Notes: generated by a model from the letters alone, not told the origin. 64,000 nucleotides of DNA from Asaia siamensis (GCF_014635085.1 NZ_BMCH01000006.1:1-64000), one strand, 5' to 3'. Shown: positions 45,190 to 54,555, numbered from the stretch's first letter. Numbers and translations: made by a program.

Positions 45190-47280
45190 ATGCACCCAGA
45201 GTCGTCAAGCATTTCGCCCCTGCTCGCCCCGCTGGCCACATTGCCCGGCATCGGCCCTCGTTACGCCGATCTGCTACGCAAGGTTGCCTGCGGCCCGCGT
45301 ATCATCGACCTCCTTTTCACCCTTCCGACAAGCTATACCGACCGAAGAACCGTACTGACCCTGCGCGAGGCCCGCGAGCAGCTGATGCCCGGCGCCACGC
45401 TTACCGCAAGGCTGCGCGTGCTCGATATCGCGACACCCTCGCGCCCGCGGCAGCCTTTCCGTATTCGCGCCTGTGATGACACGGATGAAATCGAGATCCT
45501 GTTCTTTCATCAGTCATTCGTCCGGTCCGTCGCGGTGGGCGACGAACTTGCTGTCTCCGGGCGGCTCGAACGCTATGGCCTCTCCCTCACCATGCCCCAT
45601 CCCGACTACATGCTGGGCTGGGCGCGCCGCGAGACGATCCCGCCTATCGACCCGGTCTGGCCGCTCACCGCGGGTCTTTTCCCCTCGGTCATGAGACGGG
45701 CAGTACACAAGGCGCTCGATCTGATGCCGCCTTTGCCCGAATGGATCGCTGCCGACCGCCTCGCACGCCATGACTGGCCGGGTTTTACCCAGGCGCTGGA
45801 GACGCTGCACCGGCCCTCAACCGATGGAGATCAGAACTGGTCGAGCCTTGCCCTGCCGGCACGCGAGCGACTGGCCTATGACGAGTGCCTCGCCGATCAG
45901 CTCTCCATCGCCATGGCGCGGCGCGAAGCGCGCGCCCAGACAGGTCGCGTCATTCGTGGTGATGATAGCCTGCGCGCCGAAACCCTGACCCGCTTCGGGC
46001 ATCGACCGACGGGCGCCCAGATCAGGGCGCTGGCAGAAATCGACGCTGATCTCGCAGCCCCTGCACCGATGATGCGTCTGCTTCAGGGAGATGTGGGTGC
46101 AGGCAAGACACTGGTTGCGCTTCTTGCCATGCTGCGCGCGGTCGAATCAGGCGCTCAGGCAGCCCTGATGGCGCCAACCGAAATCCTTGCAAGCCAGCAT
46201 TTTGAGACGCTCTCTCGCCTGACAAGCGTCTCTTGCGTCTATCTTTCCGGCAGTGTGAAAGGCAAGGCACGTCGATTGGCGCTTGACGCCATAGCAGACG
46301 GGTCGGCGAGGATCGTAATCGGCACCCATGCCCTGTTTCAGGAAAAAGTGGTATTTCAGGATCTCGCTCTGGCCGTTATTGACGAGCAGCATCGCTTCGG
46401 CGTGCAACAGAGATCAATGCTGGGTGCCAAGGGTGAGCAGACCGATATTCTGGTCATGACCGCGACCCCCATACCCCGAACCTTGCTCCTGACCCAATGG
46501 GGCGATCTGAGCGTCAGCCGGCTCGACGAAAAACCGCCCGGGCGGAAACCGATCCAGACTTCGCTGCACCCGCTTTCAACGCTCGATGAGGTGATCGGCG
46601 GCATCACGCGGATCCTGAATCGCGGAGCCCAGATCTTCTGGGTCTGCCCCCTTGTTGAGGAAAGCGAGGTCCTTGATGTGGCGGCGGCCGAAGCGCGCTG
46701 GGGCGATCTCTCGCTCCGCCTTTCCGTGCCCGTCGGCCTTGCCCATGGCAGGCAGGAAATTGCCCAGAGGCAGGCAGAGCTGGACCGGTTCCGACAGGGC
46801 GAGACGCGGCTTCTGGTCGCCACCACGGTCATTGAGGTCGGGGTCGATATCCCCAATGCATCGGTGATGGTTATCGAACATGCCGAGCGTTTCGGCCTCG
46901 CCCAGCTTCACCAGCTACGTGGCCGCGTAGGTCGTGGGGCCGCGACATCGTACTGTCTGCTGATCTATGACGATGCGACCGGCGCAACGGGAAAGGAGCG
47001 CCTCGCCCTGCTGCGCGAGACCGAAGACGGATTTGTGATTGCCGAAAGGGATTTCAGACTGCGTGGCGGCGGTGACATGGCCGGAAATCGTCAGTCCGGC
47101 CTGCCCTTTTTTCGTCTAACCGAAGGAGTAGATGCTGAGTCTCTACTGCATGAAGCGCATCGCGACGCAGTTATTATTTCAGAAAAAACCGCAACAATGA
47201 ACGAAATTGCGAAAGAATTTCAAATGCAACTCAAAATATTTGACCGAGATGACATGAAACGTATCAATCGTTCGGGATAA
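45190..47280 (+). CDS. recG: ATP-dependent DNA helicase RecG
   Basis: 696 residues. The N-terminal wedge domain (OB fold) covers roughly 60-150; helicase motifs include Walker A LQGDVGAGKTLVALLAM, DEQH box LAVIDEQHRFGV, MTATPIPRTLLLT, VATTVIEVGVDIPNASVMVIEHAERFG and LRGRVGRGAA. RecG remodels stalled forks and branched DNA. The last ~45 codons are noticeably AT-rich compared with the rest. Divergent from mfd. Confidence 0.97.
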   Translation: MHPESSSISPLLAPLATLPGIGPRYADLLRKVACGPRIIDLLFTLPTSYTDRRTVLTLREAREQLMPGATLTARLRVLDIATPSRPRQPFRIRACDDTDEIEILFFHQSFVRSVAVGDELAVSGRLERYGLSLTMPHPDYMLGWARRETIPPIDPVWPLTAGLFPSVMRRAVHKALDLMPPLPEWIAADRLARHDWPGFTQALETLHRPSTDGDQNWSSLALPARERLAYDECLADQLSIAMARREARAQTGRVIRGDDSLRAETLTRFGHRPTGAQIRALAEIDADLAAPAPMMRLLQGDVGAGKTLVALLAMLRAVESGAQAALMAPTEILASQHFETLSRLTSVSCVYLSGSVKGKARRLALDAIADGSARIVIGTHALFQEKVVFQDLALAVIDEQHRFGVQQRSMLGAKGEQTDILVMTATPIPRTLLLTQWGDLSVSRLDEKPPGRKPIQTSLHPLSTLDEVIGGITRILNRGAQIFWVCPLVEESEVLDVAAAEARWGDLSLRLSVPVGLAHGRQEIAQRQAELDRFRQGETRLLVATTVIEVGVDIPNASVMVIEHAERFGLAQLHQLRGRVGRGAATSYCLLIYDDATGATGKERLALLRETEDGFVIAERDFRLRGGGDMAGNRQSGLPFFRLTEGVDAESLLHEAHRDAVIISEKTATMNEIAKEFQMQLKIFDRDDMKRINRSG

Positions 47281-47421
47281 GCCCATGAATACCAAAGGAT
47301 TTTATACTTATTTAAATCTTTGAAATAATGTGCCATATGGCCTTTTGACTAAAGATTGTGCATACTTGCCCAAACCTGCGTTGTCTTACATAAGCGGGTT
47401 TCCCCGTGAGAGAGATGCGTT

Positions 47422-49023
47422 ATGTCACTGAATAAACAGCTTTTGCCGCAAACAGCGATACTCGAAATCGCGCGCCGGCTGTTGAGTGCCTCGGCGATCT
47501 GCATCTGCGGCTATGACAGTGAGGACGACCTCATAGAGATCGCCAGTGACTGGGACCAGAAAAAAAAGATCACGCCGGCCTGCGTCAAAACCGTCTGCGC
47601 CAGCCCTGATCAGCTTTATCTGAACAAGACCGAAAGCGGTTACGAACTCGGCCTCGCACTCGACACGGACCTCACGCTCCTCGCTCACATCCCCCTCAGT
47701 GTCGAAGAATCCGAGCTGCGTGAACTTGCTCCCTATCTGGCAGTCTGTGCCCGGACGATCCTGCGCAACCAGACCTTGCAGACGCGGCGCCCCGATCTGC
47801 CCGACCGAAGCCTCTGCGCTGCGCATATCGAACAGCTGATCGCCACCACCACGAGCGAATCCCGCAAGAGCAGTTTTGCGGTCATGGCGATCGACCTCGA
47901 CCATCTGAACACGCTCAATCTGCGCTACGGATGGGAAACATCCAATCGCATCATTGACGAGGCTATTGGACGCGTTAAGGCAATCCTGCCCCAGCATGCT
48001 TTTCTGAGCTATGCTGGCGGCGGCAGTATTCTGGTCGTATCACCACCAGGGCTGTCTCTGGTGACGTCACGCACCCTCATCTCCTATATCCGACAGGCAC
48101 TTGCTCCTTCCATCCGCGTCGAAGACAGCGAAATCCAGGCTTCGTTCTCGATCGGCTGGGCGCTTTTCCCTGAAGACGGCGCGAATGCGGCCTCTCTTCT
48201 TCAGGCAGTCGATGCCGCAATGGCGGAAGTTCGCCTTCATGGCGGCGCTCATGAAAGACGCGCAAGCTTGACCAGCATCGCTGCGCTGGTCGGCACATCC
48301 GGCCTCGAACGCGACCTGATCAACGCCAGTGAGCGCGGCGAGTTTTCGCTTAACTGGATGCCCATCATCGCATCAGGTACCCAGACCGTTGTTGCCCTGG
48401 AGGCTTTGCTGCGTTGGGAGCGGCCCGGCACGGGTCAGGTGCCCCCCGAAGTCTTCATACAATGCGCAGAAAACGGCGGGTTGATCGAAAAGCTCGATCA
48501 ATGGAGTCTCGAAACGGCCTGCAAGACCGCCGTGTCATGGAGTCATCCGCTCCGTGTCTGCGTCAATATCTCTCCGACCTGGCTCGCCAAACGCCGCTTG
48601 TCGTCCATGGTCGAGACCGTTCTGCGTGAGACGGGCCTCGCCCCTGAACGGCTTCAGATCGAGCTTTCCGAAAAACGCTCTTTCGGACCCCGAGATATCG
48701 CCTATCAAGAACTCTCCCGCTTGCGCGCCCTGGGTGTGCATGTTGCGCTCGACGATTTTGGCGCTGGCTATTCCTCGCTTGAGCGACTGGCAAATTTTCC
48801 GGTCGACCAGATCAAGTTCGATCGTTCCTTCATGCAGCGTCTGAATGACGACCGCCGCGTGAATGAAGTGATGGGCCAGACCATCCAGATGGCCCGTCGC
48901 CTCGGCATTTCCTGCTGCGCAAAGGGCGTCGAAACCGAAAGGCAGATGGCCTTTCTCGACTCCTATGGCTGTGAAGAAGTCCAGGGCTATCTGCTTGGCA
49001 TCCCCACCACCGATTATCTCTGA
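47422..49023 (+). CDS. Degenerate GGDEF-EAL protein
   Basis: 533 residues with no membrane span. Residues ~1-120 are an unassigned, possibly GAF-like, sensor. The GGDEF domain (~140-275) reads GGGSI at 199-203 where active cyclases have GGDEF, so cyclase activity is not expected. The EAL domain (~290-533) keeps ExLxR (EALLR, 327-331), Asn382, Glu417, Asp444-Asp445, Lys465 and Gln521, but the EGVE motif is KGVE: Lys501 stands where the general-base Glu belongs. It may bind rather than cleave cyclic di-GMP, perhaps as a receptor or scaffold. It is a single-gene unit after a 141-bp AT-rich promoter region. Confidence 0.88.
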   Translation: MSLNKQLLPQTAILEIARRLLSASAICICGYDSEDDLIEIASDWDQKKKITPACVKTVCASPDQLYLNKTESGYELGLALDTDLTLLAHIPLSVEESELRELAPYLAVCARTILRNQTLQTRRPDLPDRSLCAAHIEQLIATTTSESRKSSFAVMAIDLDHLNTLNLRYGWETSNRIIDEAIGRVKAILPQHAFLSYAGGGSILVVSPPGLSLVTSRTLISYIRQALAPSIRVEDSEIQASFSIGWALFPEDGANAASLLQAVDAAMAEVRLHGGAHERRASLTSIAALVGTSGLERDLINASERGEFSLNWMPIIASGTQTVVALEALLRWERPGTGQVPPEVFIQCAENGGLIEKLDQWSLETACKTAVSWSHPLRVCVNISPTWLAKRRLSSMVETVLRETGLAPERLQIELSEKRSFGPRDIAYQELSRLRALGVHVALDDFGAGYSSLERLANFPVDQIKFDRSFMQRLNDDRRVNEVMGQTIQMARRLGISCCAKGVETERQMAFLDSYGCEEVQGYLLGIPTTDYL

Positions 49024-49051
49024 CCGTCACGTCTGGCGCCCGCCAGGGCAT

Positions 49052-49089
49052 AAAAAAAGCCATGACACCACGAGGTGCCATGGCCTTTT
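49052..49089. terminator. Bidirectional terminator between GGDEF-EAL and lpxR-like genes
   Basis: An 11-position stem with one mismatch (49059-49069 with 49074-49084) and an ACGA loop is flanked by seven A on the left and TTTT on the right, so it is an intrinsic terminator for both convergent genes. Confidence 0.9.
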
Positions 49090-49127
49090 CTATGGGCCGG
49101 GCTGACCCGGCCGCATTTGCGCCCGGA

Positions 49128-50168
49128 TCAGAACTTGACCGAGAGCTTGAGCGATCCATAATTGAACAGACCGGATTTGGCGGTCTTGAACTGGGCTGTC
49201 TGCCAGTTCTGGCTGTAGGATAGACGCACACCGTGCCACATGACGGCGAGACCGGCATGGATCATGCCAACATCCCAGGTCTTGCTGACATGCGGCGAGT
49301 TATCACGAAGCGTGTTGCCCTGCAGGGTCGAGTCATAGGCCACAGCCTGACCCTCAACCCCGCCATAGAGATACCAGGCAACCGGACGGGTTGCGACGAA
49401 AGCATCTGTTCCATCGAGGCCCGGCCCGATCGTTGCATTGCCAAAATCGCTGTCCAGCCCCTGTCCGATACGGAAGGTGCCAGCAGCGTCGGCATAGGTG
49501 CGATAATCGCCAGCAGCGCCGGAGATGGCGGGCAGCACATCGGCGCTGATACCGTACAGATTGACGACAGGCAGACGCCAGATGCGACCGGCCTGGATCT
49601 GGAAGATCGGCTGGTTCTGCAGCTGCGTGTGCCAGCCCCGGTTTTTCGTATCGCCAATCGCGCCATGAAAGCCGTTCTGAAGCTGACGGCCCAGACCCGC
49701 GGGCCCCATCACACCGAACTGGATGCCGGCGACGCTGCGCGAGAAATCGGTATCGTTGATGAAGTTGACCGTACCAAGCAGAAGACTGGAGTAAGGCCGA
49801 TCGCCGGAAGCAGGCTGCGCAGCCTGCGTGTCGCGCGGCGTGTAGATAAGCTGCTGCACGCCAAGGCTGACACGCTGCACACCGTTGCCGAGCAGAAAGC
49901 GGTTCACATCAGCGAAAGGCTTGGGCAGGTTGTCTGTGCCCGACGTCCAGTTGAAGCGCAGACCAGAGGTGTAATACTGGTCCGACGTTCCCTTGAAGGT
50001 CGAGACAGCGTCATTCTCGCCCTGGAGAGTCCAGGTGCCGTAGGGGTCCTGCTTGGGTGTAGCTTGGGCCGCGGAAGCACCGGCCAGCACGAGACCAAGA
50101 GCCGAGAGCGATCCTGTCGTGACCTGCCTGGCTTTCGGCCAGCGCGACTTTGAACAGCGCAAATCCAT
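49128..50168 (-). CDS. LpxR-family lipid A deacylase (DUF2219) outer-membrane protein
   Basis: 346 residues. A signal peptide (up to GASAAQA, ~36) leads to a beta-barrel ending in an aromatic residue (SVKF). The family signatures are intact: ENDAVSTFKGTSDQYYTSGLRF near the start, GDRPYSSLL, and HGAIGDTKNRGWHTQLQNQP, which holds the His and neighbouring residues of the LpxR active site. LpxR removes the 3'-acyloxyacyl group from lipid A in the outer membrane. The ATG at 50168 has GGG immediately before it; a TTG two codons later has better ribosome spacing. A 13-bp palindrome lies just upstream. Confidence 0.85.
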   Translation of the reverse strand: MDLRCSKSRWPKARQVTTGSLSALGLVLAGASAAQATPKQDPYGTWTLQGENDAVSTFKGTSDQYYTSGLRFNWTSGTDNLPKPFADVNRFLLGNGVQRVSLGVQQLIYTPRDTQAAQPASGDRPYSSLLLGTVNFINDTDFSRSVAGIQFGVMGPAGLGRQLQNGFHGAIGDTKNRGWHTQLQNQPIFQIQAGRIWRLPVVNLYGISADVLPAISGAAGDYRTYADAAGTFRIGQGLDSDFGNATIGPGLDGTDAFVATRPVAWYLYGGVEGQAVAYDSTLQGNTLRDNSPHVSKTWDVGMIHAGLAVMWHGVRLSYSQNWQTAQFKTAKSGLFNYGSLKLSVKF

Positions 50169-50180
50169 CCCTTTCTGAAA

Positions 50181-50193
50181 TAGTAAGTTACTA
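50181..50193. promoter_or_regulatory. Palindrome upstream of the lpxR-like gene
   Basis: TAGTAAGTTACTA, a 6-bp inverted repeat around one central base, 13-25 nt upstream of the lpxR-like start. It could be an operator of a repressor sensing envelope or membrane conditions; no regulator is adjacent. Confidence 0.35.
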
Positions 50194-50428
50194 CCTTATC
50201 TCATTCTACGTATCAGGAAACAGTGGCAGACAGGAACGAAAAGACGATCTGCTCATAAAAACGCGATATAAAGAAAATCGTGGTAATCGAGCCACGTTTT
50301 CCAGTGGCATAGTTTGAAAAAACCGTGTTAGGGTTCCCTCGAAACCCCTGTGGACATCGCCCGTTGCACTCACCTCGGCAGGCTCGTGCACAGCGTTTCG
50401 ACTTACAACACTGGTGATTCTCACGACG

Positions 50429-51139
50429 ATGGATCACCGCTCAGATCTCGGGATTAGACCGTTGAGAAGCAACCGTACCGACCGCAGCCCACGTTCCCCG
50501 CGCCGCGGCGGATTCGATGACGATTTTATGGCCCCCCCCTCCTTCGGCGGTGACCGTGGTGGGATGCAAAATCGTCGTCCCCCTTCGGGCGGCCCCCAGG
50601 TTCTGGCGTCAGGCCCGGAAGTAGGCGCCAGCGTCAAGTGGTTCAACAGCGAAAAGGGTTTCGGCTTTGTCGAACTCGCTGATGGATCGGGCGACGTTTT
50701 CCTCCATGCAAACGCGCTGTCCAGCGCTGGTCATTCCAGCGTCAATCCGGGCACCACGCTGAACGTCCGCATCGGCCAGGGCCCCAAGGGTCGACAGGTT
50801 GCTGAAGTTCTCACAGTTGACACCAGCACCGAAGAAGCGCCGCGCCCCCGCGCTGCCTTCAACCCGGCTGGTCCGCGCCCGTCCTTCGGCGGCGGTCGTC
50901 CGGCTCGTCCGGCACCTGATCTGTCGCAGGCTCAGGAGCTGCGCGGCATCGTCAAGTGGTACAACGCCACGAAGGGCTTCGGCTTCATCACGCCGGAAAA
51001 CGGCGGCAAGGACATCTTCATTCACGCTTCCGCTCTGGAGCGTTCGGGCCTGTCGAGCCTTAATGAAGGCCAGGCTGTCGATGTGAAGGTCGTTCAGGGC
51101 CAGAAGGGTCCTGAGGCAGCTGACATCAACATCGCCTGA
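50429..51139 (+). CDS. Two-domain cold-shock protein
   Basis: 236 residues with two cold-shock domains. The first (~68-135) has VKWFNSEKGFGFVEL and DVFLHANAL; the second (~170-236) has VKWYNATKGFGFITP and DIFIHASAL, so both RNA-binding RNP1 and RNP2 motifs are complete. The Arg/Gly/Pro-rich N-terminus (RTDRSPRSPRRGGFDDDF) and linker should be disordered and may help RNA binding or condensation. Tandem-CSD proteins are known in alphaproteobacteria. I took the ATG at 50429; a GTG at 50414 is also in frame. The leader up to lpxR is 260 bp and may hold a thermosensitive structure. Confidence 0.92.
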   Translation: MDHRSDLGIRPLRSNRTDRSPRSPRRGGFDDDFMAPPSFGGDRGGMQNRRPPSGGPQVLASGPEVGASVKWFNSEKGFGFVELADGSGDVFLHANALSSAGHSSVNPGTTLNVRIGQGPKGRQVAEVLTVDTSTEEAPRPRAAFNPAGPRPSFGGGRPARPAPDLSQAQELRGIVKWYNATKGFGFITPENGGKDIFIHASALERSGLSSLNEGQAVDVKVVQGQKGPEAADINIA

Positions 51140-51156
51140 TCGGCTTTGTCTTCCAG

Positions 51157-51187
51157 AAAAACCCGGCCTCAGTGCCGGGTTTTTTTT
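51157..51187 (+). terminator. Intrinsic terminator of the cold-shock gene
   Basis: ACCCGGC and GCCGGGT form a 7-bp GC-rich stem around CTCAGT, followed by eight T. It lies 18 nt after the stop. Confidence 0.95.
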
Positions 51188-51291
51188 GTGCCTGTGATCT
51201 GCAACTTATAGTCAACGAACGACTGTTTCTTACTTCGGAACTACCAGGTTAACTCATCATGCAGGCAGTATAGAGTCGCAATCTGCGTACG

Positions 51292-51325
51292 AAAAAAGCC
51301 ACACCGAAACCTGATGTGGCTTTTT
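51292..51325. terminator. Intrinsic terminator of smpB (usable on both strands)
   Basis: GCCACA (51298-51303) pairs with TGTGGC (51315-51320), with six A before it and five T after it, so it can stop smpB transcription leftward and read-through from the cold-shock gene rightward. The interval 51188-51291 shows nothing else. Confidence 0.85.
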
Positions 51326-51383
51326 ACAAGACGCTGCCTGCTCATGACCCGCTTTGTGGCGACCTACGACGACAGAAGCTCCC

Positions 51384-51875
51384 TCAGTAATCCTTGCCCT
51401 TGCTTCGCAGAAGACGAGCCTTGTCACGCTGCCAGTCGCGCTCGGCAATAGCGTGACGTTTGTCTTCCTTCTTTCGCCCCTGACCCAGCCCCAATGTCAG
51501 CTTGGCAACGCCGCGCGCATTGAAGTGAATATCAAGCGGCACAAGCGAGGCCCCGGATCGTGAGACGGCACCGAGCAGATGATCGACCTGCTTCTTGTGC
51601 AACAGAAGCTTGCGCGGTGCGCGCGTATCGAAGCGCGACAGCACACCTCCCTGATACTCAGGGATATAGGAGTTCAGCAGCCAGATTTCGCCATTGCGCT
51701 CACCGGCATAGGCCTCGTTGATCGTCGCCCGCCCCATGCGCAGGCTCTTGACCTCCGGGCCCTTGAGGACGATCCCCGCTTCGACGGTTTCGAGAATGGT
51801 ATAATTGAACCGGCCCTTTCTGTTCTGCGAGGCGATGCCATGCGAGATCAGACCGGATTTCTTCTTTTCAGCCAC
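51384..51875 (-). CDS. smpB: SsrA-binding protein SmpB
   Basis: 163 residues. Starts with the OB-fold region IASQNRKGRFNYTILETVEAGIVLKGPEVKSLRMGRATINEAY; the family's RKLLLHKKQVDHLLG and the basic tail (RDWQRDKARLLRSKGKDY) that enters the ribosomal mRNA channel are present. It delivers tmRNA to stalled ribosomes. It follows dapA by 3 nt in the same direction, so it is cotranscribed. Confidence 0.97.
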   Translation of the reverse strand: MAEKKKSGLISHGIASQNRKGRFNYTILETVEAGIVLKGPEVKSLRMGRATINEAYAGERNGEIWLLNSYIPEYQGGVLSRFDTRAPRKLLLHKKQVDHLLGAVSRSGASLVPLDIHFNARGVAKLTLGLGQGRKKEDKRHAIAERDWQRDKARLLRSKGKDY

Positions 51876-51878
51876 AAT

Positions 51879-52775
51879 TCATCCTGACAGGCCCGTCTTC
51901 TTGAGGGCCTCTTCGATGACAGCGCAAGACGCGGCGCCGGGTTCACAAAGAGGCAGGCGAACGGTCGGTGTGCACAGACCGAGCTTCGAGGCCGCATACT
52001 TCACCGGGCCAGGATTGCTCTCGCAGAACATGGCGTCATGAAGCGGCGTCAGACGCTGCTGGATTTCCATTGCCCGCGCCACATCGCCTGCCTGCCAGGC
52101 TTCATGCATATCTGCGCAAAGCCGGGGGGCGATATTGGCGGTTACACTGATACAGCCCGCGCCACCTGCAGCGAGGAACGATACCGCCGTCCCGTCATCG
52201 CCGGTCAACAGGGTGAAAGGCTTGTCACCCAGAAGGTGGCGAAGCTGCAGCGGCCTAGAGAGATTGGCAGTTGCGTCCTTCGTGCCGACAATGTTCGGAT
52301 GCTCTGCCAGACGGGCCATCGTTTCAGGCAGAACTTCAACAACAGAACGGCCGGGCACGTTATAGACGTAAAGCGGCAGATCGGTTGCATCGGCCACCAG
52401 CATGAAATGCTGATACAGCCCTTCCTGCGTCGGCTTGTTGTAATAGGGGGCGACAACCAGCAGGGCGTCGGCACCGACGGCTTTCGCATGGCGCGCCATG
52501 CCGATCGCCTCGTGGGTGCTGTTCGAGCCTGCACCAGCCATAACCGGCACGCGACCGCCGGATATTTTGACCGTATGCGCCACAACCAGGGCGTGCTCGT
52601 CATGGGTGAGCGTCGGGCTTTCGCCCGTCGTTCCGGCCGGAATAAGTCCAGACGTGCCCTGATCGATCTGCCAGTCGATGAAACGACCAAGTGCCGCGAG
52701 ATCGACAGTGCCGTCGTCGCGGAAAGGCGTCAGCAGCGCGGTCAGAGACCCCTTGAAATCCTTGTTCCGTGCCAT
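51879..52775 (-). CDS. dapA: 4-hydroxy-tetrahydrodipicolinate synthase
   Basis: 298 residues, TIM barrel. Motifs: SLTALLTPFRDDGTVDLAALGRFIDWQ, GTTGESPTLTHDEH, YVYNVPGRSVVEV and the Schiff-base Lys in NIVGTKDAT. It condenses pyruvate with aspartate semialdehyde, the committed lysine/diaminopimelate step that follows LysC. Paired with smpB. Confidence 0.96.
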   Translation of the reverse strand: MARNKDFKGSLTALLTPFRDDGTVDLAALGRFIDWQIDQGTSGLIPAGTTGESPTLTHDEHALVVAHTVKISGGRVPVMAGAGSNSTHEAIGMARHAKAVGADALLVVAPYYNKPTQEGLYQHFMLVADATDLPLYVYNVPGRSVVEVLPETMARLAEHPNIVGTKDATANLSRPLQLRHLLGDKPFTLLTGDDGTAVSFLAAGGAGCISVTANIAPRLCADMHEAWQAGDVARAMEIQQRLTPLHDAMFCESNPGPVKYAASKLGLCTPTVRLPLCEPGAASCAVIEEALKKTGLSG

Positions 52776-52860
52776 GAGCCCTCACCTGCCGCGTTAAACA
52801 AACCTGCTGCTAAATAGAACTCTAAACGGCGCTGTCAAATGGATATCGCCCTGACAGCCC

Positions 52861-53700
52861 CTATTCAGGATAGCGTGATGGGCTTGCCGGATAGACGCCG
52901 AGTATCGCGATATTCTCGCTGCATTCACGCAACACCGAGAGTGCCTGTTTCAACGAATCCTGTTCCGGATGCCCCTCGACATCCAACAGGAAGCCTGTCG
53001 CCGTCAGGGTGCCAGGGCTCATATAGCTTTCAAGACGGGTCATGTTCACCCCGTTCTCTGCAAAACCACCCAAGGCCTGATAAAGCGCGCCGGGGCGATT
53101 GAGCACACGAAAAACCAGTGTCGTCATGACACGCTCTGCCTCGGCGGAAGGCCATACCGCTTCACGCGCGACCAGATAGAAACGCGTGGTATTATGGGCC
53201 GCATCCTCGACATTGGCACGCAGAATCTCGAGGCCATTCAGTTCTGCTGCCAGTGAAGACGCAATCGCCCCGTCCTCGCGTGATTGCCACTGAACAACCA
53301 TCTCCGCAGCGCCCGCCGTGTCAAAGGCCGAGCATGCCTCGACACCCAGCTCGCGAATCAGGTCGCGTATCTGCCCGAGAGCCACCGGATGGGTATGGAT
53401 ACGGCGCAGATCCTCGATACGCGTGCCTGGCAAACCGAGCAGGCAGTGCTCGACGCGCTGGAAATGCTCACCGATGATCGGTAACCCGGCCTCCGGCAGG
53501 AGAGCATGAATCTCCGGCACCCGCCCGGCCAGGGAATTCTCGCAGGCCAGCATGCCCAGCGTCGCCCGTCCTTCGCGCACAGCATCGATCGCAGCCTGAA
53601 AGCTGGGGCAAGGCAGGGTTTCCCAGCCAGGCCGCGCGGTGCGACAGGCCAGGTCGGAATAGGCGCCGGGGCGCCCCTGAAAAGCAATGATCTGGGTCAT
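52861..53700 (-). CDS. pheA: Prephenate dehydratase
   Basis: 279 residues, the monofunctional type without a chorismate mutase domain. IIAFQGRPGAYSDLACR, GMLACENSLAGRVPEIHALL and the catalytic NTTRFYLVAR are seen, followed by an ACT domain (RPGALYQALGGFAENGVNMTRLESYM) that should bind phenylalanine for feedback inhibition. Its ATG overlaps the kdsB stop by 4 nt. Region 52776-52860 before dapA is a short intergenic gap. Confidence 0.96.
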   Translation of the reverse strand: MTQIIAFQGRPGAYSDLACRTARPGWETLPCPSFQAAIDAVREGRATLGMLACENSLAGRVPEIHALLPEAGLPIIGEHFQRVEHCLLGLPGTRIEDLRRIHTHPVALGQIRDLIRELGVEACSAFDTAGAAEMVVQWQSREDGAIASSLAAELNGLEILRANVEDAAHNTTRFYLVAREAVWPSAEAERVMTTLVFRVLNRPGALYQALGGFAENGVNMTRLESYMSPGTLTATGFLLDVEGHPEQDSLKQALSVLRECSENIAILGVYPASPSRYPE

Positions 53701-54428
53701 GAGCGCAGCGCCTGACGAACACGAATAAGGTCTTCAGGCGTATCCACGCCAAGCGGCGCCTCGTCAATTGCCACGCAGCCAATGCTCATACCGGCTTCAA
53801 GCGCGCGAAGTTGCTCCAGCGATTCCCGCTTCTCGAGCCCCGATGGTGGCAGGGAAACGAAACGAGCCAGAGCGTCGCGGCGCCAGGCATAGACGCCTAC
53901 ATGATGCCAGAGAGGCCCCGCTCCCCACGGAATGGCGCGACGCGAGAAGTAGAGCGCCCTTGCGATTGCTCGCCCTTCCCCGAAAGCACAGGCGGCTTTG
54001 ACCACTGAATCGCGGGTAGCCTCTTCCTCGGTCTCGACGGCTGCCACAAGCGTACCGATATCGAAACCGCCCTGAGCCACGGGAAGCAGAGCGGAGGCTA
54101 GGCAGGACGGATCGATCAGTGGGAGGTCGCCCTGCAGATTGATCACGACATCATGATGCCGCTCAGGATCATGGCTTTGCAGGGCCGCGTGAACCCGGTC
54201 TGACCCGCTCGGCAGCTTCGGATCGGTCAACACGCCCTCGATGCCGTGACCGGCCAGAACATCGAGAATGGCCGCATCTCCGGAAGCCACGAGCACCGGG
54301 CCGATCCCGGCAGCCAGCGCACGAAGCGCCACCTGCAGGATCATGGGCTTGCCATCGATCTCGGCGAGAGGCTTGTTAGGCAGGCGCGTCGACGCCAGAC
54401 GCGATGGGATGACGATGATCGGTTTCAT
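53697..54428 (-). CDS. kdsB: 3-deoxy-manno-octulosonate cytidylyltransferase
   Basis: 243 residues from the ATG at 54428, where the family's N-terminus IIVIPSRLASTRLPNKPLAEI begins; longer in-frame starts would overlap the divergent hisN leader. VINLQGDLPLIDPSCL and HHVGVYAWRRDALARFVSLPPSGLEKRESLEQLRALE are characteristic. It activates Kdo as CMP-Kdo for lipopolysaccharide core synthesis. Coupled to pheA by a 4-nt overlap, a pairing I see as positional rather than functional. Confidence 0.95.
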   Translation of the reverse strand: MKPIIVIPSRLASTRLPNKPLAEIDGKPMILQVALRALAAGIGPVLVASGDAAILDVLAGHGIEGVLTDPKLPSGSDRVHAALQSHDPERHHDVVINLQGDLPLIDPSCLASALLPVAQGGFDIGTLVAAVETEEEATRDSVVKAACAFGEGRAIARALYFSRRAIPWGAGPLWHHVGVYAWRRDALARFVSLPPSGLEKRESLEQLRALEAGMSIGCVAIDEAPLGVDTPEDLIRVRQALRS

Positions 54429-54555
54429 GGGGTAGAAGCAGGCTTTCCGCTTGTCTTGTGAGGGCTGCAGCGCATGGCCAGACATGCCGCACCCCCCTTG
54501 ATGCGTCAATCGTCCGCTCTGCACCCGCCCCTCCTGCCCCCCCCGGATTGCCGCC

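Noticed and set aside
50429-51139. Fusion of two cold-shock domains as a novel architecture
   Set aside because: Tandem cold-shock domain proteins are already known in alphaproteobacteria such as Caulobacter.
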